Positions 1 through 4,688 of a DNA stretch of 5,079 bases are shown here, one piece after another. The notes under the pieces are model-generated. The model saw only the letters and a program-made list of their open reading frames with translations, had not been told where the DNA came from and did no database searches. Positions within the stretch are counted from its first letter, which is position 1; every line of letters starts with the position of its first letter. The position numbers and the translations under genes were made by a program. The stretch lies in assembly GCA_028716305.1 (NCBI GenBank), contig JAQUQA010000099.1, forward strand, positions 1-5,079, read 5' to 3'. This DNA is from Candidatus Omnitrophota bacterium (GTDB lineage: Bacteria > Omnitrophota > Gorgyraeia > Gygaellales > Profunditerraquicolaceae).

Positions 1-55
1 TAATTAGTTTTCCGGAAAGTTCGCCTTTACCGCAAATCGCACATTTCTTTAACAT
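1..55 (-). CDS. rpmB: Probable 50S ribosomal protein L28, N-terminal part (runs off the window)
   Basis: Only the first 18 codons are inside the window; they read MLKKCAICGKGELSGKLI. The start has the C-x2-C-GKG knuckle and the following S/G-rich turn typical of the N-terminus of zinc-binding L28, a small protein of the large ribosomal subunit. Two ATGs are adjacent (58-56 and 55-53). GAGGTG at 66-61 lies 5 bases before the second ATG but only 2 before the first, so the second is preferred. A near-consensus promoter (90-117) stands just upstream, which suits a highly expressed ribosomal gene. The L28 call rests on one short motif, and another small zinc-ribbon protein remains possible. No zinc-ligand pair beyond the first is visible because the gene is cut by the window edge. 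Confidence 0.55.
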   Translation of the reverse strand, partial: MLKKCAICGKGELSGKLI

Positions 56-89
56 CATCTCACCTCGTTATTGTTGAATTAGATACTCT

Positions 90-117
90 AGTATACTTGA
101 AAATACCGGATTGTCAA
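90..117 (-). promoter_or_regulatory. Sigma70-type promoter for the L28-like gene
   Basis: On the minus strand, TTGACA (117-112, a perfect -35) is followed after 16 bases by TATACT (95-90, five of six matches to TATAAT). The predicted start of transcription is near 83, giving a leader of about 28 bases that contains the GAGGTG ribosome site. A small inverted repeat, ATACT-2-AGTAT at 83-94, overlaps the -10 box. It may be coincidental. Confidence 0.75.
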
Positions 118-136
118 GGCGCAAAAGTTTAGTGAA

Positions 137-219
137 GGACCACGGACCAAGAACCAAGAACCAAGTTCGCTTGGTCCATGGTACGTGCTCCTTGGTTCTT
201 GGTACGTGGTCCTTGGTCC
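137..219. repeat. Heptanucleotide repeat block folding back on itself (GGACCAA family)
   Basis: The left half (137-164) is four 7-base units: GGACCAC, GGACCAA and two GAACCAA. The right half (171-219) is seven units in the opposite orientation, variants of TTGGTCC, TTGGTAC, GTGGTCC and GTGCTCC. Bases 137-158 and 191-212 are inverted copies matching at 21 of 22 positions. Between them a perfect 6-bp stem ACCAAG/CTTGGT (160-165 and 170-175) closes on a TTCG loop. As RNA or single-stranded DNA this would form a long hairpin. The block lies between the L28 promoter and the promoter of the flavoprotein gene. It does not look like a terminator because no T-run follows the stem on either strand. Confidence 0.8.
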
Positions 220-240
220 ATGTTATATTTATTAATTTTA

Positions 241-269
241 TTGTCTCAAGCCTTTAAAAGGCGTAAAAT
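241..269 (+). promoter_or_regulatory. Candidate promoter of the flavoprotein gene, with a palindrome in its spacer
   Basis: TTGTCT (241-246, four of six -35 matches) and TAAAAT (264-269, five of six -10 matches) are separated by 17 bases. The predicted start near 276 leaves a leader of about 15 bases that still includes the AGGAGG ribosome site at 281-286. The spacer contains a perfect palindrome, GCCTTT-A-AAAGGC (250-262), positioned where a repressor could block RNA polymerase. The operator role is inference. Confidence 0.45.
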
Positions 270-290
270 AAATTGTATAAAGGAGGTAAA

Positions 291-707
291 ATGAATAAAA
301 GCGAGATACTGGAATTCTTAAATAGAAATCCCGTGGTATATCTGGCCACTGTCGAGGGTAAAAATCCCCGCGTGCGGGGGATGATGCTTTACAGGATCAC
401 TCCGGAGGGGATCATCTTTCACACCGGAAAAACTAAAGACCTGCATAAACAGCTGGGATCCAACCCGCAGGTGGAGCTATGCGCCTTCAGCCAAAAGGAA
501 AATATGCAGGTCCGGCTCAGCGGCAAGGCCGAGCCGCTGGAAGATGAGGCCCTGAAAAAAGAAATGGTAGAGAACCGGCCATTCATGAAGCCCTGGGTGG
601 CTAAGTACGGGATGGATCTTTTGACCGTTTGGCGGATCAAGCCTGATAAGGCCTGTGTTTGGACGATGGAGAGTAATTTCGAGCCGAAAAAGTATATAGA
701 GTTCTGA
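291..707 (+). CDS. Pyridoxamine 5'-phosphate oxidase family protein (FMN-binding split barrel)
   Basis: A 138-residue cytoplasmic protein of the flavin split-barrel superfamily, which is built from one small beta barrel that usually dimerises and binds FMN, or sometimes F420 or haem. Visible family features are the opening helix (residues 3-12), the first strands VVYLATVEGKNPRVRGMM (15-32), IIFHTGKTKDLHKQL (41-55) with the phosphate-contacting type of H-T-x-K segment, VELCAF (61-66), VRLSGKAE (74-81) and the C-terminal VWTMESNFEPKKYIEF. Full length is typical for the small stand-alone members, whose substrates are mostly unknown; true PdxH enzymes are longer, so pyridoxal synthesis should not be assumed. 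ATG 291 is chosen because AGGAGG (281-286) lies 4 bases upstream. An in-frame TTG at 273 precedes the ribosome site and would be wrong. The gene stands alone, bounded on both sides by heptad repeats. Family assignment is firm; the reaction is unknown. Confidence 0.88.
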   Translation: MNKSEILEFLNRNPVVYLATVEGKNPRVRGMMLYRITPEGIIFHTGKTKDLHKQLGSNPQVELCAFSQKENMQVRLSGKAEPLEDEALKKEMVENRPFMKPWVAKYGMDLLTVWRIKPDKACVWTMESNFEPKKYIEF

Positions 708-716
708 CAGCAGTTT

Positions 717-745
717 GGACCAAGAACCAAGGACCAAGGACCAAG
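717..745. repeat. Heptad array A (GGACCAA x4)
   Basis: Four contiguous 7-base units begin 10 bases after the flavoprotein stop codon: GGACCAA, GAACCAA, then GGACCAA twice, closing with G. It is the same family and orientation as the left half of the 137-219 block. There is no spacer between units. Confidence 0.85.
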
Positions 746-749
746 TAAG

Positions 750-798
750 TTACGAAGGACGAGGGAAGAAGGACGAGGGACGATGGACGAAGGAAGCG
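750..798. repeat. Heptad array B (GGACGAR-like, about 7 units)
   Basis: Seven consecutive 7-base units without indels: a degenerate TTACGAA, GGACGAG, GGAAGAA, GGACGAG, GGACGAT, GGACGAA and a decayed GGAAGCG. The unit differs from array A by about one base (C to G at position 5), which suggests that the families may derive from each other. Four bases separate it from array A. Confidence 0.8.
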
Positions 799-799
799 T

Positions 800-846
800 A
801 AAGTTCAAAGCGCAAGGCGTAAAGTTTAAGCGCAAAGCGTAAAACT
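800..846. repeat. Heptad array C (AAAGCGT/AAAGTTC, about 7 units)
   Basis: Units AAAGTTC, AAAGCGC, AAGGCGT, AAAGTTT, a 6-base AAGCGC, AAAGCGT and a partial AAAACT. The period is 7 with a single one-base deletion. It follows array B with one intervening base. Its last 11 bases (836-846) are a perfect inverted copy of 896-906. Confidence 0.7.
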
Positions 847-858
847 ATAAATTCCGTA

Positions 859-934
859 CGGCGTTCAGCGTTCAGAGAACAGCGTAAGTACATTGAGTTT
901 TACGCTGAACGCCGAACACCGAACGCCGTCCGAA
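859..934. repeat. Heptad array D (GCGTTCA units facing ACGCYGA units)
   Basis: Two GCGTTCA units (861-874) face units ACGCTGA, ACGCCGA, ACACCGA and ACGCCGT (902-929) in inverse orientation; the two groups are reverse complements of one motif. Bases 859-870 and 903-914 form a perfect 12-bp inverted repeat with a 32-base loop. A second possible stem, GCGTAA/TTACGC (882-887 with 900-905), lies in the loop and competes for the same bases. Confidence 0.78.
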
Positions 935-937
935 CCC

Positions 938-958
938 CTGTGACTTGTGACCTGTGAC
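938..958. repeat. Heptad array E (YTGTGAC x3)
   Basis: Three contiguous 7-base units, CTGTGAC, TTGTGAC and CTGTGAC, follow array D after a few bases. It is the same family as array H, directly before the helicase start. Confidence 0.8.
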
Positions 959-962
959 TTTG

Positions 963-990
963 CTTGGTTCATGGTTCTTGGTCCGTGGTT
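963..990. repeat. Heptad array F (inverted GGACCAA family, 4 units)
   Basis: Units CTTGGTT, CATGGTT, CTTGGTC and CGTGGTT are the reverse complement of the GGACCAA family. Bases 963-991 match the reverse complement of 137-165 at 27 of 29 positions, closer than to the nearer array A. This array splits two copies of a compound D-plus-E block. Confidence 0.82.
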
Positions 991-998
991 CTGACTTC

Positions 999-1031
999 AC
1001 GCCGAACGCCGAACACCGAACGCCGTCCGAA
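999..1031. repeat. Heptad array G (ACGCCGA x4)
   Basis: Units ACGCCGA twice, ACACCGA and ACGCCGT, then CCGAA. Over 33 bases it matches 902-934 with one substitution, including the variant third unit and the terminal T. It is therefore a copy of that block and not an independent expansion. Confidence 0.82.
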
Positions 1032-1032
1032 T

Positions 1033-1060
1033 CTGTGACTTGTGACCTGTGACTTGTGAC
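1033..1060. repeat. Heptad array H (YTGTGAC x4), ending 6 bases before the helicase ATG
   Basis: CTGTGAC and TTGTGAC alternate twice. The first three units copy array E. The sequence TAACTT and then the helicase ATG (1067) follow directly, so this array is the immediate leader of that gene. Confidence 0.82.
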
Positions 1061-1066
1061 TAACTT

Positions 1067-3976
1067 ATGAATAAACTTATCGAAAACTTAAATAAGGAAC
1101 AACAACAAGCCGTGACCCACCGCGACGGGCCGCTTTTGATCATTGCCGGAGCCGGCACGGGCAAGACCTCGGTCATCACTCAACGCATTGCCTGGCTGAT
1201 CTCCGAAGGATTGTGCAAGACCGAAGAGATCCTCGCCTTGACCTTTACCGATAAGGCCGCGCATGAGATGCTGGAGCGGGTGGATATGCTGGTGCCTTAC
1301 GGTTACACCGATATCTGGATCTCCACCTTTCACGCCTTTGGGGACAGGTTACTGCGGGAGAACGCCCTGATCGCCGGGATGAGCCCGGATTTCAAAGTGC
1401 TTACCCGGCCCGAGGCCGCGGTATTCTTCCGGGAGCATCTTTTTGAATTTTCACTTTCTTACTACCGCCCGCTGGCCGATCCCACCAGGTTCATTGATGC
1501 CTTGATTTCTCTGTTTAACCGCGCCAAGGATGAGGATGTTTCGCCCGGGGAGTATCTTGATTTTGCGGAAAAGTTGAATTTACGGGCCAAAGAAAATCCT
1601 GATGACGAAGTCTTGCGGGAAGAGGCGCAGCAGCAGGACGAACTTGCCAATGCCTACGCAAAGTACCAGGAGCTTTTAGCAAAACAGGGGCTGGTTGATT
1701 TTGGAAACCAGTTTTATCTGGCGTTGAATCTTTTACGCGAGCACCCCCTGATCCTTAAGAAATACCGGCAGCAATTCAAATATATACTGGTCGATGAGTT
1801 TCAGGATACTAATTTTGCTCAGTTCCAGATCGTCAAACTTCTGGCCGGAAAGGCCCAGAATATCACCGTTGTTGCCGATGATGACCAGTGTATTTATCGC
1901 TGGCGCGGCGCGGCCTACAGTAACGTCCTGAATTTCATGGAGGCCTTTCCCCGCGCGCAAAAGATCAGCCTGATCCAGAATTACCGTTCTACGCAGGGGA
2001 TACTCGACACCGCCTACAAGCTTATCCAGAATAATAACCCCGACCGTTTTGAAATCAAGGCCAAGATTAACAAGAAACTGGTTGCCGTAAATCCGGGAAG
2101 CTCAGGGGCCGAACACCGGCATTTCGATAACAACTCCGCCGAGACTGACTGGGTCGCCCAGAAGATCAAGGATAAAGTTACAAAAGACGGTTACAGGTAC
2201 AATGATTTCGCGATCCTGGTGCGTTCTAACTCCGATGCCCAGGCGTATCTGCAGTCTTTGAATATGCAGGATATCCCCTGGCAGTTCAGCGGCAACCAGG
2301 GGCTTTACTCACGGGAAGAGGTTAGGCTTTGCATCAGTTTCTTAAGAGTGGTTTCCAATCATTCGGATTCCCTGAATTTGTATCATTTGGCAAGTTCCGC
2401 GGTATATTCCCTGGATCTGGCAGATCTGACTTTATGCATGCATTATGCCAAGCGCAGGAACAAAGCCCTGTTTTTTGTTTTTGAAGAGCTGGAAAAGATC
2501 CCGGAGCTGGAGCAGGTCAAGCCGGAGAGCCGCGGCAAGATCGAAAAGATATTGAGTGACCTGAAGCGTTTTATGGAGTTTTCCCGGCAAGAGACAACCG
2601 GGAGGTTGCTTTACCGTTTTCTTACCGAGACCGGGTATCTGAAAGAGTTGACCACCAGGCAGGACGCGCAAAGCGAAACCCAGATCCAGAACCTGGCGAA
2701 ATTCTTTAACATCGTCAGGGATTTTGAGCTGGTATCGCGCGAAGACCGGGTGATCAGCTTTGCCAATTATCTCAATCTGCTGATCGACGCCGGAGATGAT
2801 CCTCCGACCGTAGAAGCGGATCTCGATAGCGACGCGGTAAATGTCTTGACCATTCATAAGGCAAAGGGCCTGGAGTTTCGCGTAGTCTTTATGGTCAACC
2901 TGGTCAACGGCAGGTTCCCGGTAACCCGGCGCAGGCAGGCAATTGAATTGCCTGACGGCCTGATCAAGGAGATGCTTCCCGAAGGGGATTTTCATGTCCA
3001 GGAAGAGCGCAGGCTTTTCTACGTGGGGATGACCCGCGCCAAGGAAAACCTTTATTTTACCTCTGCTTCCGACTACGGCGGAGCGCGCACCAGGCGGGTC
3101 AGCCAGTTTGTGGTTGAGGCAATCGGGGAAGAGGCCGCCCAGCAGGAAAAGCTGAAATCCAGAGCAATCGAAAGCATCCGGCGTTTTGCCCCAAATGAAT
3201 GCTCATCTTTAAAAGCCGCGAAAGAGCTTCCTGCGGACCGCCTGATCAGTTTAAGCTATTATCAGATCGACGATTACCTGACCTGCCCTTTAAAATACAA
3301 ATACGTCAACATCCTGCGCGTGCCGATCATGGAGCATCACACGGTTATTTACGGCCGGGCGATGCACGAGGCGGTCTGTGTTTATTATCAGCATCTTTTA
3401 GCCGGAAAGAAGATGCAATTAGGCGAACTGCTCAACACCTTCGAGGAGAGTTTTGACCCGCAGGGGTTTCTTGACCTAAAGCACCAGGAGGAGCGTTTCC
3501 GCATCGGCAAGGCCGCCCTGGCCAGATTTTATGAGCAGGAACAGCAAAAAAAGTCCCGCCCTTTCCTGATCGAAAAAGATTTCTCTTTTATTTTTGAGAA
3601 TAACAAGATCAACGGCCGTTTCGACCGGGTTGACCAGGAGGATGGTGACGCGGTGATCATTGATTTTAAGACTTCGGATATCACCAAACAGGCGGATGCC
3701 GATAAGCGCGCCAAGGAGAGCATGCAGATGTGCCTGTATGCTTTGGCCTATCAGCATATCTGTGGAAAGCTGCCTAAGCGGGTGGAACTGCATTTTCTGG
3801 AGTCGGGGATCGTCGGTTCAAGCGTGATCCGCGCGGAAGACCTGGAGAAGATCACGCTTAAGATCAAAAAGGTTTCCGCGGGGATCCGCCGGCAGGAGTT
3901 TAACGCCATCCCCGGTTACATGGCCTGTCAGTATTGCGCCTATTGTCAGGTTTGCCCTTTTGCCGCAACAAAGTGA
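1067..3976 (+). CDS. UvrD/PcrA-like DNA helicase fused to a C-terminal RecB-type FeS nuclease
   Basis: A 969-residue superfamily 1A 3'-5' helicase with a PD-(D/E)XK nuclease, expected to unwind and cut DNA ends in recombination repair or degradation of foreign DNA. Helicase motifs in order: Q-motif LNKEQ (8-12), Walker A AGAGTGKT (27-34, K33), Ia LALTFTDKAA (56-65), STFHAF (86-91), Walker B LVDEFQDT (241-248), III DDDQCIYRWRGA (271-282), IV QNYRST (304-309), V TIHKAKGLEF (595-604), VI FYVGMTRAKE (651-660). The nuclease spans about 728-969: YLTCP (C740), GRAMH (H767), GRFDRVD (D853), IIDFKTS (D866, K868), Q887 with Y891. C954, C957 and C963 form the C-x2-C-x5-C pattern that, with C740, binds a 4Fe-4S cluster in AddB, AdnB and Cas4; C960 is extra. 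All key residues are present. The architecture resembles mycobacterial AdnA/AdnB, but no partner gene is in the window. ATG 1067 is secure because TAA at 1061-1063 blocks extension and the Q-motif follows. No Shine-Dalgarno sequence is visible. Confidence 0.93.
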   Translation: MNKLIENLNKEQQQAVTHRDGPLLIIAGAGTGKTSVITQRIAWLISEGLCKTEEILALTFTDKAAHEMLERVDMLVPYGYTDIWISTFHAFGDRLLRENALIAGMSPDFKVLTRPEAAVFFREHLFEFSLSYYRPLADPTRFIDALISLFNRAKDEDVSPGEYLDFAEKLNLRAKENPDDEVLREEAQQQDELANAYAKYQELLAKQGLVDFGNQFYLALNLLREHPLILKKYRQQFKYILVDEFQDTNFAQFQIVKLLAGKAQNITVVADDDQCIYRWRGAAYSNVLNFMEAFPRAQKISLIQNYRSTQGILDTAYKLIQNNNPDRFEIKAKINKKLVAVNPGSSGAEHRHFDNNSAETDWVAQKIKDKVTKDGYRYNDFAILVRSNSDAQAYLQSLNMQDIPWQFSGNQGLYSREEVRLCISFLRVVSNHSDSLNLYHLASSAVYSLDLADLTLCMHYAKRRNKALFFVFEELEKIPELEQVKPESRGKIEKILSDLKRFMEFSRQETTGRLLYRFLTETGYLKELTTRQDAQSETQIQNLAKFFNIVRDFELVSREDRVISFANYLNLLIDAGDDPPTVEADLDSDAVNVLTIHKAKGLEFRVVFMVNLVNGRFPVTRRRQAIELPDGLIKEMLPEGDFHVQEERRLFYVGMTRAKENLYFTSASDYGGARTRRVSQFVVEAIGEEAAQQEKLKSRAIESIRRFAPNECSSLKAAKELPADRLISLSYYQIDDYLTCPLKYKYVNILRVPIMEHHTVIYGRAMHEAVCVYYQHLLAGKKMQLGELLNTFEESFDPQGFLDLKHQEERFRIGKAALARFYEQEQQKKSRPFLIEKDFSFIFENNKINGRFDRVDQEDGDAVIIDFKTSDITKQADADKRAKESMQMCLYALAYQHICGKLPKRVELHFLESGIVGSSVIRAEDLEKITLKIKKVSAGIRRQEFNAIPGYMACQYCAYCQVCPFAATK

Positions 3977-4022
3977 ATTTTCCTGATAAAGATCCCTCAC
4001 CGCGGCTTTATGAACTTTCCCG

Positions 4023-4556
4023 TCAATTTTTGATTACTCTGAAGGAATTAGAAGAGGGATCGCTTTTCTGGCCGCCCAGGGATACTGCTTTCAGCGTCCA
4101 GGTGTAAACCTGGTCATTCTCAAATTTATCGGATTCCATGGTGACAGAAGAGGTGTCCCGGGAAAGGCCGGTTTTATAAATCAGGTTGGTTTGTGTCGTA
4201 TCACGGCCCTTAAAGACCCTGAATTCGTAGCCGTCCAGGACTGCCGCGTTGTCCCAGATCCATCTGAATTCCAGGGTATCTTTGCCGGTAAGATCGATGG
4301 TTTCCCCGATCGGCGCCAATAGCCGCGGGGGAGGAGGTCCTTCGGTAAAACTGTTTATCCCTCTGCCGATCTCAAAAGCAAATGCCGGAACGATCATTAA
4401 GAGGATCAGGCAAAAACAGGTAGAGAGCTTATACATTCGCGGCCAGAAGGCCGCGCCCTGCAGGGCGCGGATCAACAATGGCCGCTCAGTATTTCGCTTT
4501 GGTAAACCGCGGGCTAAAGCCCGCGAAGCTTCATTTACCGGCAGCGTCTTTCTCAT
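4023..4556 (-). CDS. Secreted Fn3/Ig-like domain protein with an N-terminus extended by a repeat insertion
   Basis: A 177-residue protein of unknown function. ATG 4556 is chosen because GGAGG (4566-4562) lies 5 bases upstream; an in-frame TTG at 4568 overlaps that site. The ATG at 4436 (M41) has only GC-rich hairpin sequence before it. Residues 1-40 are basic and come from a palindromic insert. Residues 41-60 look like a classical signal peptide (MYKLSTCF, hydrophobic LILLMIVP, then AFA as the likely cleavage site before F61). No lipobox cysteine is placed correctly. After a proline-rich linker (PPPP at 74-77), residues 79-175 show the alternating strands of an Fn3/Ig-like sandwich: LEFRWIWD, YEFRVFKG, VYTWTLKAV and SFRV. 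Such domains usually bind surface partners or carbohydrates; here no ligand can be inferred. The gene converges on the helicase gene with a 46-base gap that shows no clear terminator hairpin. Confidence 0.75.
   Translation of the reverse strand: MRKTLPVNEASRALARGLPKRNTERPLLIRALQGAAFWPRMYKLSTCFCLILLMIVPAFAFEIGRGINSFTEGPPPPRLLAPIGETIDLTGKDTLEFRWIWDNAAVLDGYEFRVFKGRDTTQTNLIYKTGLSRDTSSVTMESDKFENDQVYTWTLKAVSLGGQKSDPSSNSFRVIKN
4438..4553. mobile_element. REP-like palindromic element inserted in the signal-peptide gene
   Basis: A 116-base segment with two hairpin modules. One is a 7-bp stem CGCGGCC/GGCCGCG (4438-4444 and 4449-4455) overlapping a perfect 20-bp palindrome centred on CTGCAG (4451-4470). 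The other is CGCGGGCT/AGCCCGCG (4508-4515 and 4518-4525), bracketed by GGTAAA (4501-4506) and TTTACC (4534-4539). About 30 unpaired bases lie between the modules. This paired-hairpin form resembles REP/BIME elements mobilised by RAYT transposases; no transposase is in the window. On the minus strand AATG stands on both sides (4557-4554 and 4437-4434), consistent with a 4-base target duplication. The exact ends are inferred from those flanks. Confidence 0.65.
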
Positions 4557-4595
4557 TTTTACCTCCAAAGTTCTTTCGTTTAAAGGTGGTTTCTG

Positions 4596-4632
4596 GTATA
4601 ATTATACGGTTTTAAGGCAAGAGCCGTATAAT
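4596..4632. promoter_or_regulatory. Divergent regulatory region with nested inverted repeats and TATAAT boxes
   Basis: Between the divergent Fn3-like and deaminase genes lies a perfect 12-bp palindrome GTATAATTATAC (4596-4607), which carries TATAAT on both strands. A perfect 9-bp inverted repeat ATTATACGG/CCGTATAAT (4601-4609 and 4624-4632, 14-base loop) overlaps it. TATAAT boxes suit promoters in either direction, but none has a good -35 hexamer at 16-18 bases, so an activator or a shared operator is possible. The arrangement is seen directly; its function is inference. Confidence 0.4.
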
Positions 4633-4688
4633 CCGATTTTATAACTAACCGCTGATTTTGCAAGCTATAAAAACTAAGCGTTGATCTG

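Noticed and set aside
56..58. First of two adjacent ATGs as the L28 start
   Set aside because: Only 2 bases separate it from GAGGTG; the second ATG has a 5-base spacing and gives the usual short N-terminus before the Cys pair.
273..290. Upstream TTG start for the flavoprotein
   Set aside because: The TTG lies before the AGGAGG ribosome site, which would be translated as Gly-Gly. The ATG at 291 has the right spacing and matches the family's N-terminus.
419..835. Minus-strand open frame of 138 codons
   Set aside because: It lies antisense to the flavoprotein gene and runs into the repeats, is rich in Ser, Pro and Leu without domain features, and has no ribosome site.
846..851. TATAAA as a -10 box for the helicase gene
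   Set aside because: No acceptable -35 lies 16-18 bases upstream. It is just the most AT-rich point of the repeat region, so I did not list it as a promoter.
717..1060. CRISPR array
   Set aside because: The repeats are contiguous 7-base units without unique spacers of constant length, and no cas genes are present. The FeS nuclease domain resembles Cas4 only as a shared superfamily and is part of a helicase.
2432..2995. Long minus-strand open frame inside the helicase gene
   Set aside because: The plus strand here encodes helicase sequence leading into conserved motif V. The antisense frame has no recognisable domain and is a codon-usage shadow.
4438..4470. Rho-independent terminator
   Set aside because: The hairpins are GC-rich but no T-run follows on either strand, and they lie inside the reading frame downstream of a good ribosome site.
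4249..4644. Plus-strand open frame opposite the Fn3-like gene
   Set aside because: It is antisense to a signal peptide and beta-sandwich that make biological sense, and crosses the palindromic insert and the intergenic dyads.
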